Shown one piece after another: positions 25,073-36,335 of a stretch of 64,000 nucleotides of DNA (positions are counted from its first letter, which is position 1; every line of letters begins with the position of its first letter). The stretch spans positions 1,614,501 through 1,678,500 of the forward strand of contig PQWQ01000010.1 in assembly GCA_002943765.1 (NCBI GenBank), in the 5' to 3' direction. The position numbers and the translations under genes were made by a program. The notes below the pieces were generated by a model. The model was given only the letters and a program-made list of their open reading frames with translations. It had not been told where the DNA came from and did no database searches. The DNA comes from Psoroptes ovis. Lineage: Eukaryota > Arthropoda > Arachnida > Sarcoptiformes > Psoroptidae.

Positions 25073-26076
25073 TCATTTGCTTGCTCGTTGTTTCAACATT
25101 GACAATTCAATTAAACGTTCATTACGCCATCTTCGTCTTTCATCTAATCGATGTATCGGTATCATTTGTGTCATTTCTTTGACAATAAGATCGGCTGTAG
25201 GACCTTCCATTCGTGGTACCGGACCAAACGTTTGGCTTACATCATAAATACCTTTTGAATATTTTTCGAAATATTCTTTCATACCGGTAGCATTTAGATG
25301 TGCTGTTTCCCATGGACCCATGAATGCATAACGCATACCCAGACCATGTGACATGACTGTGTCAATATCAGCAACATTAATAACATTTGAATCAATTAAA
25401 CGATAACATTCATTCAATATTGCATATTGTATACGATTAACGATAAAACCTTCAATTTCCTTACGCAATGTAACAGGTTTTTGTTCAATTTTTTCCATCA
25501 AAGCACGAGTACGATCAACAACTGTTTGATTTGTCCATTCTGATGGTACTATTTCAACTAATGGCACAAAATATGGTGGATTGACTGGATGTGCGACCAA
25601 CATTTGTTTGTTATGTTTCAGATTGGCAAATAATTTAGATGGCAAAAAACAACTAGTCGAACTACAAATGACCATATCATCATTATTACAGATTTCATCA
25701 ATTTCGGCGAAAACTTTTTGCTTCAATTCTAAATTTTCATAAACACATTCTTGAACATGAAGTGAATCACGAACACAATCTTCTAATGTTTTAGCTGCGA
25801 AAACATGCGAAAATTGTTCCGATGCTGAAATTTTTCCGCGAAGACATTTTTCTTTTTCCAATTTTTTCAACTGTTCATCAATCCATTTGATTGCCGAATT
25901 TACTTGTTCTTGGTTTATGTCATAAAGATAAACATCAAAACCATGTGCAATGAATATCATTGTCCAGCTGCAGCCAATTAGACCACTGAAAATTTTAAGA
26001 AAAAAATTGAAATCAATTGATTGAATTTCAATCGAATGAAAACTTACCTTCCAATGATGCCAATTTTAGGTGCCAT
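25073..26076 (-). CDS. CRYL1: lambda-crystallin homologue / L-gulonate 3-dehydrogenase
   Basis: Two minus-strand exons, 26076-26048 and 25985-25073, give 313 residues. The first exon codes only for MAPKIGIIG plus two bases; the join completes the NAD-binding motif GSGLIG of a Rossmann fold. Other family marks are LYDINQEQ, SSTSCFLPS and the catalytic-site block AHPVNPPYFVPLVEIVP, followed by the helical C-terminal domain with IEGFIVNRIQYAILNE. This places it in the 3-hydroxyacyl-CoA dehydrogenase superfamily, nearest CRYL1, which oxidises L-gulonate in the uronate cycle. Full length compared with the human protein (about 319). A straight fatty-acid 3-hydroxyacyl-CoA dehydrogenase is less likely because the order and spacing of motifs fit CRYL1 throughout. 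Confidence 0.92.
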
Positions 26077-26607
26077 TTTCAAATCACAAACGAAATAAAA
26101 TCAAATTAAAAAATTTCCAAAAGCTGCGAATGATATCAAACAAGTGGATGCGTTGAATGATCGTTGCTCTGAAAAATTTAAATTCATCAAATCGCCATTA
26201 AAACAACAGATTTATTTGTTTGTTTTTAAATTGGTGAAATTATAATCGTCGAATTGAATAGTGACAGTTGTCATTCATCAAATATTTGTAGCAATTGCCA
26301 ATTATTATCATTCAAATTTGATTAATGAACTTTGAATTTTTCATATCAACGAAATTATCCAAAAAAAAATATGAATGATTATTTATTATTAATGTAATGA
26401 TTATTATAACAATATCAAATCAATCGATCGTATCATCGAACATGTATCAAATGATTGATCGTAAAAAAATTAAAATAAAATTAAAAAAACAATGAATGAT
26501 TGATGAACAAATGACAGATTAGCTGAATGAATGAAATGAAAATTAATGGAAATTTTATCGATGAAAATGGTATGAATTAATGTAGGGCTCATGTGTGATT
26601 AATCAAA
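26077..26607. other. intergenic upstream of CRYL1 homologue
   Basis: 530 bp holding the promoter region of the CRYL1-like gene and the 3' UTR of the secreted-protein gene. Repeated ATGATT/GATGAA words; no gene seen. Confidence 0.5.
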
Positions 26608-27529
26608 TTAACCAATAATTGTATCAGGATCATCAAATGAATCCAGTAAATCAATCATTACAAACATCGGTGTCTTGAATTTCAGCGCTTTCTGTCTTCG
26701 TGTTAATTGATCTAATGAATTCGTGGAATTATTAGGATTGGTAGTAGCTGTTTTTTTGAATTTATATCCTTTTTTCGTTTCACATGCATCAGTTGCATGT
26801 GTATATTCGCCACAAACAGTTTGTACATCACTGGAAACATTGGTAATAAAATCCATTATTGTATGACGATTTTGACGGCTACATTCATGTTTATCTAACA
26901 AATCATCAAAGCAATTGTATGCTTTGACTGTCAAACTGTTTCAAAGCAAAAATAAATGGAATTAAATTAAAAATTCTTAAAATTCTTAAAATGTTAATAT
27001 TCAAGGAAGGAAGGACTTACCAACATCCGTAGATTATTTTTTCACGATCATGTTCTAAATCTGGCATCAATGAAAAATCTCGAAGCCAATTATCCAGACA
27101 AATAGTTTCTGTACGTAAATGTTGATTAATACAAGGTGCAATCTTTAACAAAGATGTTAAACGTTTAGTACGCTTAGTACAATATGTACGAAATTGTTTA
27201 TTAACCGAATAGAATATTATTTTAGCATATTGTACAACTTCTTTGGTATAACATTTAAGCATAAATTTTTCAACTGTTTTCGAAATATTTCTTAAATCAT
27301 TACAAAATGGTTTTAATTCATTATAATTTTTCGGTAAATATGGTGCATTTGGTCCAGGTGAATAATATTTCGATGCTAATTCATCAATACGACGTTGATC
27401 TTTTTCACTACAACCAGGTTTTTTCGACAGCAAATAACGTGATCCATCATTGAAATTGATCAGACAAATGAAAATGAAAATTATGTCAATGATTATTATG
27501 AATGTTGATGAATGAAAATTTAAATTCAT
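26608..27529 (-). CDS. secreted cysteine-rich protein, unknown function
   Basis: Two minus-strand exons, 27529-27021 and 26935-26608, give 278 residues; the splice creates a CC pair (IIYGCC). A strong hydrophobic N-terminal segment (FIIIIDIIFIFICLI) acts as signal peptide. The mature part has 12 cysteines, ending with a CC-x8-C-type cluster and two further pairs, which fits a disulfide-stabilised helical extracellular domain. I do not recognise the family with confidence. Spacing recalls arthropod hemolymph glycoprotein-like and nematode T20D4.11-like (DUF19) domains, but that is only an impression. The C-terminal 60 residues are Lys/Thr/Asn-rich and lack cysteines. No enzymatic motif is seen. 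Confidence 0.75.
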
Positions 27530-29081
27530 TTTCGATTAAATTATATAAATTGGAAATTTAAAAAAAAAATTCAAATAAAATCAGGAAACTGAATTGAACG
27601 TTTAACAAAAACCTGATTTAAATTTAAAAATCATTTGAAACAAAAACCATTGACTAATGAAGTGAAAAGATTCAAATTAATCGTTGATAATGGTGTTTAA
27701 ATAGTTTTCAATTTTATTTTTATTTTTTCAAAAAAAAATTTGTTTTGAAATTCATTGAATTTATCGTAAATATCAATTTTTCAAAAAAAAAAAAAAAAAA
27801 TTGGACAAACATGATGTTTTGATCGGATGGATGAATGGATGGATGGCAAAAAATGGATGGATGTTTTTTGAATATCATTGATCAGCATATAGTATCATTG
27901 ATGATCATTTCATTTCATTTTACTAATGACGACATCCTGTTGTCATTGTATATTTGTCATTGTGTTGTTGTTTTTGCTTTTACAATTAATTAAAATAATA
28001 AATTAATCAATTTTATTTATTTTTCAATTAATTCATTCATTCAATCATTCATTGATTTATTTATTTATTTGTAAATTGATTCATAAATTTTAGTTTTCTG
28101 TTTTTTTTTTTTTTTGGAAATTTTCCCCTTTTTAAAGAGTTAGTTGATCGCTTAAATTTTATCAAATCGAATCAACAAAAATTTTTTTTTATCAAACAAA
28201 TAAACAAATCAATTGAACTTAGAGAAAAAAAAATTCAAATAAACAAACAAACAAACAAACATTTATCGAGAAAAAAGGTTTTAAATGTGAATAAACAAAT
28301 GAATGAATAAACATGAACAAATATTGCAGAAATTATTAAGAATTATCTTAAGAAATTCTTTCTTTCTATTTTTGAAATAAAACATGTATCTTTAAAGTGA
28401 AATTATAATAAGAAATTTAATCAAAAAATTTTATCGAAAAATTTAATCGAAATTCAATGACGCTTATCGAATAAATAAGAAAAAAAAAATTCAAAGTAAT
28501 GAATGCAATAATTCAATTCCATTCATTTACATTTGTCAAATAGGAAAAACCTGTTCATTAAAAAAATTAATCAGAAAAAAATATGAAAAAATAAAATTTC
28601 AAAAAAAATCAAGTCCATAGATTTTTTACATTAAAAAGTAATAAAATAATCAAATTTAGAAATTGTTTATTTTTGAATCCACTTTTCAATCAAATGATAA
28701 AATTTGATTGAAATTTCATTTTTTTTTTTTTTTGATTATGTAATCTGAATTAATGAATCTTGATTTATTTATTCATTCATTTTCTCCGAGATTACGTAAG
28801 AAAAGAATTACGATTTCAATCAAATTTGAAAAATTTTGCCGAGTAATTAACCGAAATGTCAAAAATAAATGAAAATTATTTACCGTTTTGTTTTCAATTA
28901 TCATTTTTCAATTGATTTTATTTCTTATTTTAATTCATTGATAATAATAATAATAATTGTTTGTACTATTTAAAAAAAATTGAATGAATAATTCATGTAA
29001 AAATAATTCATTTTTTTTTTTTTGTTTTGTATGCATTCATTATGTATGAAAAATTTGATTGAAATCTGATCCATTTCCAAA
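27530..29081. other. intergenic, secreted protein to PPM1D-like
   Basis: 1.55 kb, extremely AT-rich, with a GGAT-type repeat (27823-27862), poly-A/T tracts and an AAAC repeat (about 28240-28260). It is upstream of the secreted-protein gene and downstream of the phosphatase gene. No gene seen. Confidence 0.5.
27823..27862. repeat. GGAT/GATG microsatellite
   Basis: Imperfect tandem copies of GGAT (about nine units interrupted by GAAT and a poly-A stretch). Likely a polymorphic simple repeat. Confidence 0.6.
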
Positions 29082-31556
29082 TTATTCGGTCATCAATGAT
29101 GCTATCAATGGATGATGATTTATAGTCGTTTTTGTTGCCTTTACTGCTGTCGCTGATGATAATATTGTTGATGATGATGATGATTCAAATTCTTCATCAT
29201 CATTCTCAATATCTTCATCTTCATCATCATCATCATCATCGATTTCATCGAGACAATTATTAGTTTCTTCGTCAATGTCATTGATATTATTAATACTACA
29301 ATTGGCTGTTGTATTATTATTACTGTTACCATTTAATACTGTTGTTGCATTGAATTCTATCAAATTATTTTCATCAATACATTTTCTTTTAATACTTTGA
29401 TTCAATGAAATTATCGATTCTGTGTTTGATGATGTGTTTATTGTTTGACGATTAATATTATCATTATTGTTATTATGATTATCGATTCCTATGAGATCAA
29501 TCACTTTATTTTTATCGCTTTCAATGGAAGACATAATTGAAATATGATTGATTTGTTGATCAGAATCTGTTGAAATTTTTTTCCTTTTTCGATTAGATGA
29601 TGATAATATCAATTCATTACTTGTGGATATTGTATTCGATGATTGTGATGAGATCATTTCTGATATGGAATTTTGATTATGATTATTAATACAATTATTT
29701 ATCGATAATGATGATGGTGATGATGATGATGATAATTGATAATTTGTACAATTATTATGATAAAATGAATAATTGAAATTCGTACGTTTATATATCATAC
29801 GATCATGTGGATAATGGTTGAAATAATTATTACTTGTCAATAAATTATTTTTTGTCGATTGTTGTTGTAAATTATAAATTGATTTCGATATATTAGGATT
29901 ATTAGTATCTAAATCAGATGATATAATTGTCATTTGTATTGATGATATTTGTTCATCATCTAGTAGCTCAGAATCATTGATATTTGTATCATCATTCAAT
30001 GAGATACTATCTAATAAATCATTCATCAGCGATTCTATTTCTTCAATGTCTTTGGATTTTATTTCTGTAGGAAATAAAATATATTTCAATGAGATTTAAT
30101 CAAATGAACTGTTAATAAAACTTACCAAGGAAATTTTCATCCGTTTGATGTCTGTTAAAACACTCAAATGTATGAATTGTATCACCGATCATTGATTGTG
30201 ATAATTTGGACGGAGACGATGATGATGTTGAGGAAGATGAGTGGATTGATTCATTAGAATCATTTGAATTTACGTCAAAAAATTCATAAGGATCAACCAT
30301 TTGTCGATCATTATGCGAATTTCGATCATCAATTTTTTGCTCTTGGTTTAATAATTGATCAAACATAACAACGACGACGGTTGTATTGTCCGCACGTGGT
30401 ATCCATCGATCAATGATGGCAGCAAATAATTCCAATGAATGCGATCTTTCTGGTTCATAAATGATATCATGTTGCTTATGTTGGTTTGTGTAGAAATCAT
30501 TTTGATTTCTATTTTCATCATCATCACAATCATCGAATTGTAATTTTTCTTCATATTCTTGAACAATTTTAACTGCTTGTTTTAAATTAATCATATTCCA
30601 AAGCCCATCAGATGCTAATATTAGACATTTATCTGCATACATATCCATTTCAATACATTTAACATCAGGTTCAGGTGATACAATAAATTTATTCAAACGT
30701 CTATTCAATGACCATAAATCGCCTAATGATCGAGCAACCGATAAGAAGGGAATCAAGTCATAAACGACTTGTATTGTTGAATCATCTGAGCGTATGATAC
30801 GGCGAGGACGATTCCACACAACACGACTAATGCCTGATTTATTGATAACTTGTCCTCCAGTGGCTTCAATACGCTTCAATTCACGCGGTGATTCCGGTTT
30901 ATGATCACGTGTCATTGGATGTGCTTGCCATTTCGTGGAATTTTTCGTTTTTCGCCCTAGTACTATGCGTGAATCGCCAACATGTCCCGTGTAATATTTT
31001 CCATTCATTATAAATAATACTGAAGCTGTTGTGCCAGATGTTGACAAAAGACCTGTTGTCGTTCTTGGCCATTTTTCTGTTTTGGTAAAAATGAATGATT
31101 CTCTATTAGATTTATATCTGAAAAAATAAATACGAAAAACATACCGACTTCACGCATCATTTCTTTTTGAGTGCGTACAAAACCTTTATGTATGGCTAAG
31201 CATACTTCATCATCATTATCGTTACACCAAAATCTTCGCTGTCGTATTATGTTACGACATAAATTTTGTTTAGTGTAACGTGCTGCCATATCACCACCAT
31301 GTCCATCGAATATGCCAAGAAATATAAATGATTTATTCATAATATCATTTTTTCCATTCATCACAGGTGATGGTTTATAATGCATAATAATGAATTCATC
31401 TTCCATATATTTTCGACCACCTTGATGTGATGATACTGATATACGTAAACGTAAATTTTCAATAATATTCTCATCATAGTAATCATTTTGTTGTTGATGC
31501 TGATGATCATAATGAATATGATGATCATTAATCTTATCAAAATGTTCAAGTTTCAT
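29082..31556 (-). CDS. PPM1D: PP2C-family protein phosphatase, PPM1D/Wip1-like
   Basis: Three minus-strand exons, 31556-31145, 31076-30126 and 30064-29082, join in phase to 781 residues. The metal-binding motifs are present: GGRKYMEDEF (about 47-55), IFDGHGGDMAARY (DGHGG at 84-88), GHVGDSRIVLG, SDGLWNMI and ADNTTVVVV. The segment ISRVVWNRPRRIIR followed by IPFLSVARSLGDLWS corresponds to the basic loop and following helix that set Wip1 apart from other PP2Cs, so PPM1D is the best match. In animals this Ser/Thr phosphatase switches off p53/ATM signalling. The C-terminal exon is about 327 residues of Asn/Ser-rich sequence with an Asp/Glu run, longer than the human tail, and has no recognisable domain. 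I chose the ATG at 31556; an in-frame ATG at 31628 would add a hydrophobic stretch. Confidence 0.9.
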
Positions 31557-32873
31557 CGTAAAATTATTAAGTAGATTCAAGATCAAATAATTTTGTAAAA
31601 AATTAAAGTTTAAAATAAATAATTTCAAACCATTTAAATGATATCAAATCAAAGTAAAATTTTTTCAATAAAAACAATAATCATTTCACATTAATTGATC
31701 ATTCAATAATAATAATTAATGTGTAATTATATCGACATTGGTGACCATAAATTAATCAATTATGTGTGTTTAATGCTCTCATACATTCATTTCTTCATTA
31801 AAATCAAATCATTTATGACAAAAAATTAATCAAAAATGAAAATTTTTCAATAAAGATTATCGATTAGTAATCAAATGATAATTTGTAAAAAGAACCTGAT
31901 TAAAAATAATGGAAAATCAATGAATCAGTGACACAGCAACACAACCAATGAATTAATAGCAGACAATAAACTTTTTTGATTAAAAACAAATGTGAAATGC
32001 GAAAACAAAGACTTTGAACAATTATGAAAACAATGAGAATTTTTTTACTTCAATTCATTTCATTGCTTTTCAATTCATTTTTTTTATTGCATTTCAATGT
32101 TTGAACGCGGGATTTCTCCGTCTTTTGCTTATTGTCTGCTTCATTTTTTCATTTTTTTTTTTCGTCGATTCTTTTGTGAATTGTCAAAATTGAAAAGCAT
32201 AACAAAAAAACAAAAAAAAAGGTGTGTTTTAGTGCTTGAAAAGTACCAATTTCATACGATACAAGTATTTTAGTATGGAAAATTGAGCGATATCTGGCGG
32301 CGAAAAATTCAAATTCAGCTTAATTTTTGATTTTGAATTTTTTCCTCTTTTTTTTTCTTTGAATTTTGATGAGGACCTAATTTATTTCATTTTGCTTAAT
32401 TGCAATTAGCAATCAGTGATTTATGATTAGAATTAATTAGTAGTAATCAATTTTCCGGGCTACCAGGAATCGAATAAATCAAGATTTTTTTTTCATGAAA
32501 GCAAATGCAAACAATTGAAGAAACCAGAATTATGAAAATTCGGCTAAAACAAAACTTGATTTAAAGCCAAAATCTTCATCAGAAAGATTTTTTTTTTTTG
32601 ATGATTAAACTAAATGGTGGCATAATTTATTGGCTTCAAGCATTTTTAAGACAAACAATCAAACACAACAGGCATACAGCAATCAACTGAATACCGGTGT
32701 GTGTGTGTGTGTCTGTGTTCTAAAACAGGTTCTAAATTTAGAATTTGAAAGAAATGAATGGATGAATCAATGAATGAAATAGAATGGATTGAATATGAAT
32801 TCTTAAGAAATTTTAATTCAGTTAATTAATTGAATATTTTGATTCCGTTAATCAGCAAAAAAAAAAAAAAAAA

Positions 32874-32951
32874 AAACCGCCATCATCCTCACCGAACCAT
32901 CACCATCATCACCGTAATCATTAAAAGCATCGTCGATGATGATGGCGGTTT
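32874..32951. repeat. 14-bp perfect inverted repeat with 50-nt loop
   Basis: AAACCGCCATCATC (32874-32887) is the exact reverse complement of 32938-32951. The loop is CAT/ACC-rich. It lies in the region between two divergent genes, in locally higher-GC sequence. Confidence 0.6.
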
Positions 32952-33390
32952 AAATATCTTTCAAATTAACGGGTTGTAAATTTGGTTGGTTGGATATGTA
33001 AAAGCATTGAAAATCATAACCTCATCATTGCCCATGTTGATCCTTGATCATATCATCATTTGGTTTCCTTGATTTGATTCAAATTTTTCACAGAAAAAAA
33101 AAATTTTAAAAAAAACTTTAGTCAAATTTTTCAATCAAAATCAATCGATTGATGCCTGTTTTTTTTTTGTTCACTGATCAAAATCAATGATCAATCAATC
33201 AATCCATTAATCAGTTTGTGTGTGTGTGTCTGTTAAGACAAAAATCAATGCTATGATCAATGAAAAAATTGAATGAAAATTTCTGTTAATCATACATGTG
33301 TGTGTGTGTGTATATTGATGATGAAAATGTTCCAGATTTTCGGTGTTGGAAAATAATTGAATATTAAAATAAATGTAGAACACATTGTCG

Positions 33391-33400
33391 TATATATAAA
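33391..33400 (+). promoter_or_regulatory. TATA box of the TIMP gene
   Basis: TATATATAAA sits 109 bp upstream of the ATG, a normal spacing for a TATA promoter with a short 5' UTR. Confidence 0.55.
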
Positions 33401-33508
33401 CTGGTTTTCATGTATATTTTCAATCAAACGATAGGATTGAATTTTTTTGAATTTTTGAAATTAGAATATTTAAAAAATATTTGTTTTTCAAACCGTAATC
33501 AACCGAAC

Positions 33509-34278
33509 ATGGCTTCAAATAAACGATTGAATTGTGTTTATCTCTTGATTTCCATCATATCTTTAACCATTATTCATTATCCATCATCATCAGTTAATGC
33601 TTGTTCATGTTTATCATCGGAAGAACCAAAATATTGTACGACAAATTTTTTTGCATTACTCTTGATTACTGGTAAGTGTTTGTGTTGTATTTTAATTGAT
33701 GAATGATGGTCGATTAATTTTGATTTTGTATTTTATCGGCTTCCAAATAAATGAATATAGATGAACAAATCGATAACAATACAATGACTGTTGATTATAC
33801 ATTTCAACCAATCAGTGTTATACAAGATGATCAACGATTATTGAAAAAATACAATACATTACATTCATATGGTTCATCAGCAACATGTGGTATACAGCTA
33901 AAAGTTGGACATAAATATTTGATCGGTAGTAATGTTGATATGGAAAATGAACGTCTCATATTACATTTATGCCGGTCATATGTTCAACAATTTTCACGTT
34001 CATTATCAGTGTTGACAAAAAATTTTAAAAGTTTATTACAACAATGTAATTATTTCAAACGTAATGATGATAATAATCCAGTTATTTCTGGTTTAAGCAT
34101 AAATAATCAGAATCATAACCATAATGTGAATGGAAAATCCAATGATCACACCAATAACAACAGCCAAATTGAACGTGAAGGCGAATCGATAATGAACTAT
34201 CCACATTTAGGTATCACTGAAGATGAATTACGGCGAAAAAGAAAACAACAACAACAAGCCATGAAACAACATCAATAA
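33509..34278 (+). CDS. TIMP: tissue inhibitor of metalloproteinases (single-domain)
   Basis: Two exons, 33509-33671 and 33761-34278, give 226 residues. I chose the ATG at 33509 because it opens a signal peptide ending SVNA, followed at once by CSC. In TIMPs the mature N-terminus is Cys1-x-Cys3, whose amino group chelates the zinc of the metalloproteinase. Six cysteines of the N-terminal netrin-like domain can be paired (CSC, YC, TCG, LC, QQC). Other family marks are VDYTFQPI and SSATCGIQLKVGHKYLIG. The six-Cys C-terminal TIMP domain is absent; instead there is a polar tail (about 75 residues) rich in Asn, His and Lys/Gln with no cysteine. It would act outside the cell on matrix metalloproteinases or ADAMs. 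Confidence 0.88.
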
Positions 34279-34671
34279 CAACAACCTTCAACAACAATAC
34301 GGATGTAATTTGATTGAAATAATTCATAATTTTAATTTAATTCAAATTTCAATCATTTTGAATAATTACAAATTCCTTCATTTTTTCCTAAATGACATTA
34401 AAAAATTTAAACATTTGAAATATCCAAATGGATAATAATGACCTACATTTTTTAATGATAATTTTTCATTGATTTGGACAATTGATCATTGGACAAATTT
34501 CATTTTTTAAAATTATGACAATTTTACATTTTTGGGCGAAAAATTGGCCAAATCGTGATGGGCGTATCATGTGAATGACAACTGACAAGTAATTTGTAAA
34601 TTTTTCAATGAATTGTGTGATGATTACAACTATTATTGACCATCTGTCACCATCAAATCGCCATCACCAGA
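34279..34671. other. convergent gap, TIMP to kinase-like gene
   Basis: 393 bp between the two 3' ends; AT-rich, ATTAAA-type polyadenylation signals in both directions, nothing else seen. Confidence 0.5.
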
Positions 34672-35715
34672 TCACAATGAATGAGCAAATGCCTGCAACA
34701 TTGATTGATTGTCATCAATGTTACTGTTGCTGCTCTTGTTGTTGGTGACCATTGATGCTGTTGTTGATGGCGATGAATAATCATGATTATTATTTCGATC
34801 TTTGAATAATAATAGCGCAATAATATTGTAAAATTTATCACGTTCATTGATTGATTCAAATTGTGTACAATTTGCTAAACGTATGGCTATTTCATATAGA
34901 TTTATACGTTCTTTAGTACGTTGAATTTCAATTTGTTGTTGTTGCTGTTGTTGTTGATTATTGAATATTTTAGCAAATGATAAATTTGCTAAACGTACGA
35001 TCAATTTGTTATTATTATTATTATTATTGCTATTATGGTGTTTTGTATTATTCAAAAATATAGCATTGGCTGTCAATCTGCCATGAAATATCAAATTTTC
35101 ATGCAACCTCAACAATGTCATTGATATTGATTTTAATATAAATTTTGTTTGTTCATATGCGATTAATTTGATCGGTTGAAATGATTTTGATTCAGCAGAA
35201 TAATTTGGTAACATATTCACTTTATGTCTTTGAAGATATTCATCTAATGTTTCATCAGGATGATCCATAAATATGTAGAATATATTCGGTATACGACAAC
35301 AAATCAAATACATTGGTACTAGTCCATAATGATTATATTTTTTTATCAAATTAAATTCATTAATTAATTGATTGCGTATACGTTGTTGAACATTTTTCGA
35401 TAATGAACATGATGATTTTTTATAATTATATTTGCTACTAATATTAACATATTTAACAAAAAAACGTTGTAAACATTTTAATGGACGATATTGATCATAA
35501 TAATGAAAATATTTGGATGCAATTTCAAAACGTTTCATTGAAAATGTATCTTCACATTCGGCTTCATAATAATAGCCAAGTTCAGCGCTTGAATGTTGAT
35601 GTAAACTAAATACAATATCGAGTACCATAAAAAATGATCGATCTTCTTCCGATATTAATGATGATGATGATGATGTTGAACGTTGTTGACAATTATTATT
35701 TATTGATTTAACCAT
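34672..35715 (-). CDS. protein kinase-like protein, predicted pseudokinase
   Basis: Single-exon frame of 347 residues. The kinase fold is visible but degenerate. The beta-3 segment FFVKYV supplies a lysine (about K88), an alpha-C Glu is possible at about E120, and hinge-like IFYIFMDHPDETLDEYL follows. The catalytic loop reads IFHGRLTANAIFL (about 209-221), so HRD has become HGR and the conserved Lys and Asn are gone. The Mg-binding DFG reads NLS (about 244-246) in VRLANLSFAK. After this the C-lobe is mostly missing or replaced by Gln, Asn and Ser runs. ATP hydrolysis is therefore not expected; a scaffold role is an inference. It is not clearly Tribbles, SCYL or NRBP. The long intact frame argues against a pseudogene. 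It is divergent from the first desaturase. Confidence 0.7.
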   Translation of the reverse strand: MVKSINNNCQQRSTSSSSSLISEEDRSFFMVLDIVFSLHQHSSAELGYYYEAECEDTFSMKRFEIASKYFHYYDQYRPLKCLQRFFVKYVNISSKYNYKKSSCSLSKNVQQRIRNQLINEFNLIKKYNHYGLVPMYLICCRIPNIFYIFMDHPDETLDEYLQRHKVNMLPNYSAESKSFQPIKLIAYEQTKFILKSISMTLLRLHENLIFHGRLTANAIFLNNTKHHNSNNNNNNNKLIVRLANLSFAKIFNNQQQQQQQQIEIQRTKERINLYEIAIRLANCTQFESINERDKFYNIIALLLFKDRNNNHDYSSPSTTASMVTNNKSSNSNIDDNQSMLQAFAHSL

Positions 35716-36335
35716 TTAAATGAATCTTGGTTAAAATATCAATGAAAATAAGAATAAAATTTGAAAATGTTTTATTACAATTTAAAAGTTGTCGTTGTTC
35801 ATTTATTCATCTATCGATGAAACAATGTAAAATAAAATGTCTTAATTTCAATGTTTTTTTTTTATTTAAAATACATTAAAAATTCAAATTGTTTAATTTC
35901 AAAATTGAATTTTCTACAAATTAATTAAATTTTTCAAACATTTTCTTTTTTAAACAATATTTTCTCATAATTTTACTGATTGAGGTAATATTTTATTGAC
36001 AAGACTTGGTGCGATATTATTATTGATATTGCAGGGCATCCTATTCTCATTTCAAATTAATTCTCACCTTTTTTCTTTCTCTCCGGAACACACAATCTCT
36101 CAAATATCAATTAGTCGATCATTTTACTTGATTTCAGTTGAATTCAATTCAATTTAATGTGTAATAATGTATTATAAATTGAAATGGACAAATTTCAATT
36201 TATGGACAAAAATTTGTCAAAAACCAAGATTCGATGATATATATAAATAGCAATGATCAATGGTAAATTGAAAATTTTGTTTATTCTTAGTTTGTGTGTT
36301 TGTGAAATAATAGTGATAATTGCTTGAAATCAAAT
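35716..36335. other. divergent promoter region, kinase-like / desaturase 1
   Basis: 620 bp between head-to-head genes; AT-rich, with a TATA box at 36238 for the desaturase. No gene seen. Confidence 0.55.
36238..36250 (+). promoter_or_regulatory. TATA box of desaturase 1
   Basis: TATATATAAATAG lies 98 bp upstream of the ATG; spacing fits a core promoter with a short leader. Confidence 0.55.

Larger units (their letters stand above)
31557..33508. other. divergent promoter region PPM1D-like / TIMP
   Basis: 1.95 kb between head-to-head genes. It contains several GT dinucleotide runs (32697-32718, 33217-33232, 33297-33312), a 14-bp inverted repeat (32874-32951) and a TATA box for the TIMP gene at 33391. 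No gene seen. Confidence 0.55.
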
